This document shows positions 28,151 through 34,170 of a stretch of DNA of 47,657 nt, piece by piece (positions within the stretch are counted from its first letter, which is position 1; the number at the start of each line of letters is the position of its first letter). The stretch is from a virus. Under the pieces are notes generated by a model that did no database searches, was not told where the DNA came from, and saw only the letters and a list, made by a program, of their open reading frames with translations. The stretch lies in IMG/VR virus record IMGVR_UViG_3300048592_000417, positions 1 through 47,657 of that record. One strand, 5' to 3'. Position numbers and translations under genes: made by a program.

Positions 28151-29230
28151 ATGGCTTCAATAAATAAATATATGAAATTCAAAGCACTCATTGTTACCAA
28201 CAGAATTAAGGTCGAATATAAAGACGACCTTGAGAAACTGAAAAAGTATATAGAGGACAGAACTCCGTTTGAGGTGGAATTTTCCTATGAGACATCTGAT
28301 TTATCTCTTGAATTTGAAAGTTTTGGTGTCCGTAAGATGCTGAACGGAAATATGGTTGATATGTGGGGTACGAAAGGGACAAAGGACAAAATTCGTGACC
28401 TTAATATTGTTCCTCCATACCTATACCACGTTGTCTTTTTTCTTTATGACCTTGAGGAAACTGGCTTTTTGAATTCTGGGAGGAGTATTGGACATTGGAC
28501 ATTTTATAATCAAATAGTTCCAGGAACTGAATTTGTTGAAGTTGCTACGACAAGGGGATGGGATAATGGAGGAGATATATTCCGTGTGTTGTCACACGAG
28601 ATTTATCATGTATGGCACTTCAGAGCAAGACGTGCAGGAATTGCCACTGAAGACACTATGGATAAATATGACAAAGAATTCGATGTCTTTGCAACTGATG
28701 GTAACAGGGAAAGAAATCTTAAGGCACTTACCCCATACTGGAGCGTTATTGCGGCACAACCATTCTTCGCACAATACATTCAGGCTCTCATAAACATTAT
28801 CAAATTACTTCAGGAAAAAATTATGGAACTATCAAAATCCTTGGAAACCGAAAAAAGTAAACAAAAAAGATTAACCCTTGAGCAATTTGCTGAAGCTATA
28901 AAGCAGTATGAAGGTTGGTTTGTCGGTTCATGTTCTTACAGGAATAATAACCCTGGAAATCTTCGATATAGTAAATACCAAATTGGTCAGGACGATGGGA
29001 ATTTCTCCATCTTCAAAACCTATGAAGACGGCTGGAAGGCTTTGATTTTTCAGCTACAAATTTCGGTGGATGGCAGGTCGAAATATTATCGTCCAGAAAT
29101 GAGCCTCATAGACTTTTTTAAGGTTTATGCTCCCTCATCCGATAATAACCATCCAGTTAAATATGCCGAATTTGTGGCTCAAAAGCTTGGTGTTTCAGCT
29201 CAATCAACCTTGAAAGAGTTATTCACATAA
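28151..29230 (+). CDS. Two-domain lysin: HExxH peptidase plus lysozyme-like domain
   Basis: This 359-residue protein has an N-terminal domain (about 10-210) with an HEIYH zinc-binding motif (His149, Glu150, His153) in VLSHEIYHVWHF, preceded by a beta-rich region. After a coiled linker (about 225-240) comes a lysozyme/transglycosylase-like domain (about 245-359). It contains Glu255 (KQYEGWF) and the characteristic RNNNPGNLRY and FKTYEDGWKAL segments. Such a pair could cut both peptide and glycan parts of peptidoglycan. It may be virion-bound (ejection-associated) or the endolysin. Its end carries the TTATTCACA box of the holin promoter. Confidence 0.7.
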   Translation: MASINKYMKFKALIVTNRIKVEYKDDLEKLKKYIEDRTPFEVEFSYETSDLSLEFESFGVRKMLNGNMVDMWGTKGTKDKIRDLNIVPPYLYHVVFFLYDLEETGFLNSGRSIGHWTFYNQIVPGTEFVEVATTRGWDNGGDIFRVLSHEIYHVWHFRARRAGIATEDTMDKYDKEFDVFATDGNRERNLKALTPYWSVIAAQPFFAQYIQALINIIKLLQEKIMELSKSLETEKSKQKRLTLEQFAEAIKQYEGWFVGSCSYRNNNPGNLRYSKYQIGQDDGNFSIFKTYEDGWKALIFQLQISVDGRSKYYRPEMSLIDFFKVYAPSSDNNHPVKYAEFVAQKLGVSAQSTLKELFT

Positions 29231-29262
29231 GCAAAGATTTATTAACAGTTTTAAGCTATAAT
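29219..29262 (+). promoter_or_regulatory. Holin promoter, leaderless, with variant box
   Basis: TTATTCACA (29219-29227, one change from TTATCCACA) lies 29 bases before -10 TATAAT (29257-29262). The ATG at 29269 follows after 6 bases, so the transcript is probably leaderless. This gives lysis genes their own late promoter. Confidence 0.6.
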
Positions 29263-29268
29263 ATAAAT

Positions 29269-29553
29269 ATGGAAGCATTATTAACCGCATTGTCACCGTT
29301 AATAGTAAGTTTATTGGCTAAGTGGCTTAAGCCAGCCAAAGCTCGTTTTCAGCTTGGTTCGGAAGGGAGCCTGCGCCGTCTTGGAGTGAGGTCACTTGTG
29401 GCTTTTCTATCCCTTGGCGCAGCCTTTGGAACTTCTCTTTTGACTGGAGCCGAAATAGATATTGTATCAATTGATACTTTTGTTCAAACCTTTGTAACAT
29501 TCTTGGGTGCGACAGGTATCTATTATTTGGCAAAGGCTAAAAGTACTGATTAG
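29269..29553 (+). CDS. Holin candidate
   Basis: This 94-residue protein has two or three hydrophobic segments: about 3-18 (ALLTALSPLIVSLLAKW), 44-60 (SLVAFLSLGAAFGTSLL) and 71-88 (FVQTFVTFLGATGIYYL). Between the first two lies a positively charged loop (KPAKARFQ, RRLGVR). Size, topology and position between two cell-wall-degrading enzymes fit a holin, which opens the membrane at lysis. No conserved holin signature is certain. Confidence 0.65.
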   Translation: MEALLTALSPLIVSLLAKWLKPAKARFQLGSEGSLRRLGVRSLVAFLSLGAAFGTSLLTGAEIDIVSIDTFVQTFVTFLGATGIYYLAKAKSTD

Positions 29554-29635
29554 GCATCCCAGACATAGGGGTTTAGTCGCTCTTTATTTGGGTGAGTTCG
29601 TCTGTTTTGTGACAAACAAACAAAACTATAGAACG

Positions 29636-29641
29636 TATAAT
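29636..29641 (+). promoter_or_regulatory. Candidate -10 box of the transglycosylase gene
   Basis: TATAAT lies 19 bases before the TTG at 29661. It is the only promoter-like element in the 107-base gap after the holin gene. No -35 or TTATCCACA box is evident. Confidence 0.4.
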
Positions 29642-29660
29642 AATAACACCATTATTAGCC

Positions 29661-30059
29661 TTGCTAGTATCTATTCCCGTAGGGATAAATTCGGAAGCAA
29701 TCACTCCAGTTACATATGAAACAGTTGTTCAGGAAGTAACGTGGACATTTGATACCCTTCTCCCTCATCTTGCAGAAAAATATAATCAAGATGAAAAACT
29801 AGCACGGAAGATTATTGAGTGTGAAAGTAGTACCAAATATGATGCAGTACACGAAAACAAAAATGAAGAAGGAGAAATGTGGTCAAGAGATTGGTCATAC
29901 TGGCAAATCAACGATTATTGGCATCTTAAAGAAGCAAAAAGGCAAAACTATGACATTGTGAACTCGTGGCAAGACAATTTGGAATATGGTTTCAAATTAC
30001 TTGCTAAAGATGGAGCAATGAAGCATTGGAAAGCCTCGTCTTATTGTTGGGATAAATAA
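29661..30059 (+). CDS. Lytic transglycosylase-like lysozyme
   Basis: This 132-residue frame starts at TTG, with no ATG available. The open frame continues upstream to a TGA near 29610 and encodes a hydrophobic IIITPLLALLVSIPVG stretch, so a non-standard earlier start would add a signal peptide. The catalytic region has KIIECESSTKYDA, with the putative catalytic Glu at ECES, and WSYWQINDYW, matching the ESxG...YGLWQIN pattern of SLT enzymes. They cleave the glycan strand of peptidoglycan. Together with the holin candidate it forms the lysis cassette. Confidence 0.7.
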   Translation: MLVSIPVGINSEAITPVTYETVVQEVTWTFDTLLPHLAEKYNQDEKLARKIIECESSTKYDAVHENKNEEGEMWSRDWSYWQINDYWHLKEAKRQNYDIVNSWQDNLEYGFKLLAKDGAMKHWKASSYCWDK

Positions 30060-30061
30060 TA

Positions 30062-30098
30062 AAAAAGGCACCTACTTATTAATATAGGTGCCTTTTTT
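30062..30098. terminator. Bidirectional terminator between convergent blocks
   Basis: GGCACCTA and TAGGTGCC form an 8-pair stem with a 10-base loop, flanked by A6 on the left and T6 on the right. It ends rightward lysis transcripts and also leftward transcripts coming through the tRNA. Confidence 0.85.
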
Positions 30099-30102
30099 AT
30101 TG

Positions 30103-30175
30103 TGACCATAGTAGGAATCGAACCTACAACCTCATTCTCCGCAGGGATGCACTCTGTCCGTTGAGCTATATGGTC
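30103..30175 (-). tRNA. tRNA-Arg (anticodon GCG)
   Basis: On the - strand GACCATA pairs with TATGGTC as a 7-pair acceptor stem, with discriminator A. GCTC/GAGT forms the D stem, and CTGCGGA is the anticodon loop (U33, anticodon GCG, G37). GTAGG-TTCGATT-CCTAC is the T arm. The anticodon stem has one C-A mismatch. The CCA end is not encoded. It should read CGC and CGU; CGT is very frequent in these genes. The gene overlaps the end of the small membrane-protein frame. Confidence 0.88.
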
Positions 30176-30297
30176 TCGTACAATACATCCCACAGACCAC
30201 TCAAACCAATATAAAGAACAGCAAAAACAACTGTTGATAAAATAACGTAAAATCCGATAAGACCTAAACTAAAAATGATTTTAAAAAATGTTTTCAT
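30166..30297 (-). CDS. 43-residue membrane peptide
   Basis: This frame starts with ATG at 30297 and ends with TAG inside the tRNA-Arg gene. The peptide begins MKTFFKIIFSLGLIGFYVIL and continues with a second hydrophobic stretch, so it is one long or two short membrane helices, ending WDVLYETI. The ATG lies one base after the predicted 3' end of a tRNA-like minihelix, with no ribosome site. Processing of that RNA could create a leaderless mRNA. Possible roles are a small holin, an exclusion peptide or a toxin-like peptide. No homologue is recognised. Confidence 0.55.
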   Translation of the reverse strand: MKTFFKIIFSLGLIGFYVILSTVVFAVLYIGLSGLWDVLYETI

Positions 30298-30298
30298 G

Positions 30299-30448
30299 TG
30301 AAATTGTGAGGAATTGAACCTCAATTACGCATCTGCCAACTTCATTATTCACTCACTGTTGGGGACGCAGAGTTGCCTCGTCAGGTACCTGTGCGTGCGG
30401 ACTTTTATTATATTCTATCTCCGCCGTATATATTGCTCCCCCAACAAT
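30299..30448 (-). ncRNA. Structured RNA: three-way junction plus tRNA-like minihelix
   Basis: The predicted RNA of about 150 bases has a long stem: 30439-30455 pairs with 30348-30364 (17 pairs with one G-U; about 10 remain if transcription starts at 30448). It closes on two adjoining helices, ACGCA/TGCGT (30365-30369 with 30392-30396) and GCGGA/TCCGC (30397-30401 with 30420-30424). Four bases after the long stem comes a 7-pair acceptor-like stem (30337-30343 with 30300-30306). It encloses 13 unpaired bases and a T-arm (30307-30323: TGAGG, TTCAATT, CCTCA). It has no D or anticodon arm. I do not recognise the family. Confidence 0.6.
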
Positions 30449-30454
30449 GAGTGA

Positions 30455-30460
30455 ATTATA
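30455..30460 (-). promoter_or_regulatory. Promoter (-10) of the structured RNA
   Basis: TATAAT on the - strand, overlapping the end of the 105-residue gene. Transcription should start near 30448 and enter the structured RNA, the membrane peptide and the tRNA before the terminator. Confidence 0.55.
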
Positions 30461-30462
30461 TA

Positions 30463-30780
30463 CTATTCTTCATCAACAGACACTTTTTTATTTTGTCTGT
30501 ACTCGATGTAGAAAGTAGGATTATTGGTTGCCTCGCCTTTTGCGATAGCTGCAGCCTTTTCATCCTTAAGTGATTGCTCATGGGCTTGAATATCTGGACC
30601 GAATGTCCAGTTATCACGCTTCTTTCTCTCAAAGTAGCCCTGCATCGCATTTACTTTTGTTTCTTCAGGAACAACCTCAAGAATGAGAGGCTTAAGGTCT
30701 TCAAGTCGTGACTTGATTTCCTTTTCTTGAATCTTTAGTTCCTCATATTCAAGGAATGCTCTTTTTTGTTCATCGTTCAT
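30463..30780 (-). CDS. Small coiled-coil protein of the recombination operon
   Basis: This 105-residue protein overlaps the nuclease gene by 4 bases (ATGA), so translation is coupled. The first 45 residues form a charged coiled coil (EYEELKIQEKEIKSRLEDLK). The rest has GYFERKKRDNWTFGPDIQ and a polar C-terminus. It resembles small Gp157-like or nuclease-partner proteins of phages in general form only. Context suggests a partner of the RecB-like nuclease and SSB-like protein. Confidence 0.55.
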   Translation of the reverse strand: MNDEQKRAFLEYEELKIQEKEIKSRLEDLKPLILEVVPEETKVNAMQGYFERKKRDNWTFGPDIQAHEQSLKDEKAAAIAKGEATNNPTFYIEYRQNKKVSVDEE

Positions 30781-31706
30781 AAGAATATTTCTTCTTTAGG
30801 TGAATAAGGGAGTAGCTTTGATACTCCATTGTTAATCCAAGCATGGATTTTACCCACATGCTTAAACGCACGAAAGGCTGCTGGTCTGTCTTGGACCCTC
30901 ACCACTTCATACTTCGCCTTGTCTTTATCGAGGCGCACGATGACTAATTCTTTCGTCCGTAAGCCAGTAAGTTCAGCAAGACCTTGCCAATAAGCAGATA
31001 TCTGCATAGCATACTCTGGTTTGTCCACACTATTCGATGTCTTCCAGTCAACTATTGATAGGACTGGTTCAACAACCTTCCCACAGTCATAACATTCCCA
31101 ATACTTTCTCCCCCCTGACCACATTTCACAAGAATGTCTGTGTTTCCCAGGCTCCTTTTCCTTAAGAAGGATGGCTAGGCAGTCAAGAGTTCCTGCGAAT
31201 TCATGTCTTGGGGATGCCACATAGATTTCAGAGGCGATTGGGATAAGACCGAAGTCGTTAATAAACATCTCTGCTGAACGTGCAATAGCCCAAAGCCGTG
31301 CATCCTCGCCAAGAATGAATTTTCGTATATCTTCTGGTTTGATGTTTGTATCAATCCAGCGCTTAAGATACCGTTCAATAGCATGATGCCCTTGCGTACC
31401 GATGTCTCCAGCGTCTTGTAATTCGTCTTCGTGGGCGAGGATAGCCGCTTTATAGTGGTCGTCTTTATTTCCAGGCGTTATAAGTTTCCAATTGCGGTCA
31501 ATATACTGAACAGCCAAGTTCGCAGCCCATCTTTTGAGCCGTGGATTTTCGAGAATACTCGTCTTTGTTGTGACAGAATCATACACTTTGTTAGTTGGTA
31601 CAAAGCGATAATGATGACCAAGATGGTCATGTTCTGGTATCACAAGAGAGGGCGGTAATTTCTCTTTAACTATTTGGCGTAATTCAGCTACTGATAATAT
31701 AGACAC
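30777..31706 (-). CDS. RecB/Cas4-like PD-(D/E)XK exonuclease
   Basis: This 309-residue protein starts at GTG. It has the catalytic core of RecB-family nucleases: His107 (QGHHAIERY), Glu160 (SEIYV), Asp175 (GTLDCL), Asp220 and Lys222 in VDWKTSN, and Gln235 (MQISAYW). An insert between the second and third motifs (about 188-210) has CEMW and CYDCG with nearby histidines and may bind zinc. These enzymes resect DNA ends with divalent metal. Together with the SSB-like gene it may form a phage recombination pair, but no annealase is seen. Confidence 0.8.
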   Translation of the reverse strand: MSILSVAELRQIVKEKLPPSLVIPEHDHLGHHYRFVPTNKVYDSVTTKTSILENPRLKRWAANLAVQYIDRNWKLITPGNKDDHYKAAILAHEDELQDAGDIGTQGHHAIERYLKRWIDTNIKPEDIRKFILGEDARLWAIARSAEMFINDFGLIPIASEIYVASPRHEFAGTLDCLAILLKEKEPGKHRHSCEMWSGGRKYWECYDCGKVVEPVLSIVDWKTSNSVDKPEYAMQISAYWQGLAELTGLRTKELVIVRLDKDKAKYEVVRVQDRPAAFRAFKHVGKIHAWINNGVSKLLPYSPKEEIFL

Positions 31707-31712
31707 AATTAG

Positions 31713-32174
31713 CTAGAAATCGTTAAGAGCAGCTTCTTCCTCTTTTTGTTTTAGCCACTCCTCATCCATTTCACCTTTGGAGTAAACTTTCTTTACCTTC
31801 ATTGGATTAAAGCCTTTCTTTTGCGCTGGCTTTTCCTCGGTAAATTTTATTGCAATAATTTGACCAAGTTTAATGTTTCGCATCTGCGAATCAATGACAA
31901 TACCTCCACCAACATTCCACACCTCATCTGCGTTAATTGAGATGGCAGGTTCGACAATTTGTTTTTTCTCGTCAGTATCATGGAATTCTCCACGTTGCGC
32001 TTTGACTTCGTACACCTTCACCATTTCATTCTCTTTTCCTGGAAGCGTACTTTGAATTTCTCTTACACTGACAAGAGTTCCTTGGATATAATCACCAATC
32101 TTGTTGAACTTCATCCATGAAGTTCGCACCTCATTATCTTCATTCATCAAGTCGTCTTTTTTTTTTGTAGACAT
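31713..32174 (-). CDS. SSB-like OB-fold protein
   Basis: This 153-residue protein has a beta-rich core (about 24-120, IGDYIQGTLVSVREIQ and YEVKAQRGEFHDT) that looks like an OB fold. A basic linker (PAQKKGFNPMKVKKV) and an acidic C-terminal tail ending LNDF follow. Bacterial and phage SSBs use such acidic, aromatic-ended tails to recruit partners. It lies 6 bases before the nuclease gene. The alternative is another single-strand binding recombination mediator. Confidence 0.6.
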   Translation of the reverse strand: MSTKKKDDLMNEDNEVRTSWMKFNKIGDYIQGTLVSVREIQSTLPGKENEMVKVYEVKAQRGEFHDTDEKKQIVEPAISINADEVWNVGGGIVIDSQMRNIKLGQIIAIKFTEEKPAQKKGFNPMKVKKVYSKGEMDEEWLKQKEEEAALNDF

Positions 32175-32239
32175 ATCTTTAATGTTTAATTGTTAATGTT
32201 AATAAACGCCTGTGACCAACCACCACAGGGAAAGAAATA

Positions 32240-32440
32240 CTACTTATTTCGTAGCATCCCTTTCTCAATAATTGTTGGCTCCCATTTTTTAGGCTTACGT
32301 TGTCTTAATCTATATACCCACGTTCTGTCAATATTCATAATTTCAGCAATATCAGTATCTCCATATCCCTTAAACGATAAAAGCCATATAAGCTCCATGC
32401 GTTCTTCTAATAAATGTAATTTTGTTGGTTCTAATTTCAT
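32240..32440 (-). CDS. Small HTH regulator
   Basis: This 66-residue protein contains a clear helix-turn-helix (about 14-50, ELIWLLSFKGYGDTDIAEIM then NIDRTWVYRLRQRKPKKW), similar to sigma-region-4-like or Mor-like small regulators. It is first in the leftward replication/recombination operon and directly next to a paired TTATCCACA element. It is thus the best phage-encoded candidate for a factor acting there. Autoregulation is likely. Confidence 0.7.
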   Translation of the reverse strand: MKLEPTKLHLLEERMELIWLLSFKGYGDTDIAEIMNIDRTWVYRLRQRKPKKWEPTIIEKGMLRNK

Positions 32441-32441
32441 T

Positions 32442-32474
32442 TTAAGTGGTTATCCACAGATAATTGCTTTCCAT
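32442..32474 (-). CDS. Ten-residue leader peptide (possible)
   Basis: An ATG lies exactly 6 bases after -10 TATACT (32481-32486), as for leaderless genes here. It opens a frame encoding MESNYLWITT and stops one base before the HTH gene. Its codons contain the second TTATCCACA box. It could be a translated leader that couples to the regulator, or chance. Confidence 0.35.
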   Translation of the reverse strand: MESNYLWITT

Positions 32475-32528
32475 AATTTAAGTATAAATGCTATTATAAT
32501 AATAAGCAACATTTATGTTGTGGATAAC
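32450..32528. promoter_or_regulatory. Divergent control region with inverted TTATCCACA boxes
   Basis: One box points right (32450-32458) and one left (32519-32527). The left-pointing box is followed by 9 bases, -35 TTGCTT (32504-32509), a 17-base spacer and -10 TATACT (32481-32486). The right-pointing box is followed by AT-rich DNA with TATTAT (32492-32497) or TATAAT (32495-32500), 33 or 36 bases away. A palindrome (CAACAT-TT-ATGTTG, 32507-32520) overlaps the left -35. The AT-rich core between two DnaA-like boxes could also be a replication origin. Confidence 0.65.
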
Positions 32529-32586
32529 CTTTCAAGAATGGTCGAGCTTGAAACGCTTGCAAGTGTAATAATATAACAAAAATATC

Positions 32587-32685
32587 ATGTCAGAAGGAAC
32601 AACAAACACTCCAGTAGAGGGTCAGCCTGTTAACGAAGGAGTTGTCGCAGATGAGGAAGCTCCTTCCGAGGAAACTGAAGCTTAA
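32587..32685 (+). CDS. 32-residue acidic peptide
   Basis: An ATG-started frame ending in TAA encodes an acidic, Pro/Gly/Glu-rich peptide (MSEGTTNTPVEG at the start, EEAPSEETEA at the end). It is the first frame after the rightward promoter and lies 46 bases before the preferred primase start. Its disordered acidic character resembles short regulatory or DNA-mimic peptides. The coding call is tentative. Confidence 0.4.
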   Translation: MSEGTTNTPVEGQPVNEGVVADEEAPSEETEA

Positions 32686-32731
32686 TTGCTTCTATATCGG
32701 GGGGACAATTGCGAGATTTGTCCCTCCTATT

Positions 32732-33778
32732 ATGGAACCAATAACAAAAGAAATATTTGAATGGCTATACAAGCGAGGAATCACAGATGATGTGATTGTT
32801 CATTCTAAATTATCATGCAATGGAGATGAACTTGTAATCCCAATTTTTGATGAACATGGAGATTTTCTCTTTAATAAATATAGAAGAAATCCTGCCTCTG
32901 TAGAAGGACCAAAATATAGATACGAAAAAGGTTCCACAACAGCTCTTTTTAATTTGCATACACTGCAATATGTACAAAATAATGAGCCTGTTTTTATTTG
33001 TGAAGGAGAGTTGGATTGCCTTTTATTAAACTCTAAAGGACAACACGCTGTTACTTCAACTGGAGGATGTGGAACATTCAAAAAAGAATGGGCTTCCCAC
33101 TTTGAAAATAAAAATGTCTTTATTGTTTTTGATAATGATGATGCTGGATATAAAGGTGCAATGAAAGCCCAAGGTATAATACCTCATGCGCAAATTGTAT
33201 TCTTGCCCGAAGACACAAACGGTAATGATATTACTGATTACTTCCAAGACCACACATTGCAGGATTTTTTCAGTCTTAAAGCTCGTTCTTATCCAATACC
33301 CCGTGAACCAAGCGGTATGCCGACAGAAAAGAAAATCATGCGCTCAATCGTAAAAAGTTTTGGAGATGCAGCCGACCAGTTGCTTGAAATAAAAAGAGAG
33401 TTTACGCAGGAAAGGAAGAATGTAAAACCAATTTTAATCATGCTTCAGTATGTCACATCACGATACGAGACATATAGTCACGCCCTTAAATCTTTTGATA
33501 GAAAATTTCCCAAAGGCGATGGGGACAATGCTTCTGTCCGTAGGGCGAAAGAGGTACCTATAACACAATTTATCAAATTTAATTACAATGGATTTGCAAA
33601 GTGCATAAGCCACAATGAACATACTCCATCAATGCGATACAATAAACCAGACTCAAAATATCCTAACACTATAAAGTGTTTTTCTTGTGGGATGATGATG
33701 GATTCTATTGATGTGTATATGCACCTCAATAATGTCGAATTTAATGAAGCTGTAAAAAGGCTTAATGAAATGATATGA
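32732..33778 (+). CDS. DNA primase, zinc domain at the C-terminus
   Basis: I prefer the ATG at 32732 (348 residues) over 32642, because the extra N-terminus is unlike primases and overlaps the acidic peptide. Residues 1-85 match the N-terminal half of the DnaG polymerase core (WLYKRGITDD, IPIFDEHGDFLFNKYRR). TOPRIM follows with Glu91 (ICEGELD) and FDNDDAG (134-140). The CHC2-type zinc finger is at the end: Cys291, His294 in CISHNEHTPSM and Cys316, Cys319 in CFSCG. In DnaG this finger is N-terminal, so the domain order is permuted. The enzyme should make RNA primers. A hairpin (GGGACAA/TTGTCCC) lies just before the start. Confidence 0.8.
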   Translation: MEPITKEIFEWLYKRGITDDVIVHSKLSCNGDELVIPIFDEHGDFLFNKYRRNPASVEGPKYRYEKGSTTALFNLHTLQYVQNNEPVFICEGELDCLLLNSKGQHAVTSTGGCGTFKKEWASHFENKNVFIVFDNDDAGYKGAMKAQGIIPHAQIVFLPEDTNGNDITDYFQDHTLQDFFSLKARSYPIPREPSGMPTEKKIMRSIVKSFGDAADQLLEIKREFTQERKNVKPILIMLQYVTSRYETYSHALKSFDRKFPKGDGDNASVRRAKEVPITQFIKFNYNGFAKCISHNEHTPSMRYNKPDSKYPNTIKCFSCGMMMDSIDVYMHLNNVEFNEAVKRLNEMI

Positions 33779-34170
33779 AGGGTATAAATCTTGCACAAAA
33801 TAATGGTATGTGGAAAGGCTCAAGAGCTGGTCTTGATGCTTTGCATTTCTGGGTTATTAAACGCCTTAAAAAACCAAAAAATTGTCCTTCTTGTAATAAG
33901 AAAAAGAAACTTGACCTTGCAAACATAAGCCAAAAATATCGCCGTTCATTGAATGATTGGGAATGGCTTTGTCGTTATTGTCACATGAAAAAAGACGGGC
34001 GACTTATTAAGTTGATACAAAGAAATAAATCACGCACTCTAAAGAAAAAAAGATGTGCTTCCTGTGGTCAATGGTTCAAGCCTTGGAGAAGTAAGGGTCG
34101 GTGCTGCTCACGTTCCTGTAGTGCATATCTTGCCAATAAAAAACGCTGGAATTATGACAGAAGAAAATAA
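33775..34170 (+). CDS. HNH-like zinc protein with C-terminal zinc ribbon
   Basis: This 131-residue protein overlaps the primase by 4 bases (ATGA). The N-terminal part has CPSCNKKKKLDLANI, then WEWLCRYCHMKKDGR, an HNH-type treble clef whose first histidine is replaced or displaced. The C-terminal part has CASCGQWFKPWR followed by CCSRSC, a module that recurs in the proteins at 37061 and 44006. It may be a structure-specific nuclease or a DNA-binding accessory of replication. Confidence 0.6.
   Translation: MKGINLAQNNGMWKGSRAGLDALHFWVIKRLKKPKNCPSCNKKKKLDLANISQKYRRSLNDWEWLCRYCHMKKDGRLIKLIQRNKSRTLKKKRCASCGQWFKPWRSKGRCCSRSCSAYLANKKRWNYDRRK

Noticed and set aside
30299-30448. tmRNA, RNase P RNA or an intron-containing tRNA
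   Set aside because: No tag-encoding part, no conserved RNase P core beyond a weak GTCCG resemblance, and the acceptor-like stem closes locally without D or anticodon arms.
32642-32731. Longer primase start at 32642
   Set aside because: The extra 30 residues overlap the acidic-peptide frame, read through a hairpin and do not resemble primase N-termini.
34055-34153. Longer start of the P-loop ATPase at 34055
   Set aside because: The extension lies entirely inside the HNH/zinc gene in another frame and has a composition unlike the rest of the protein.
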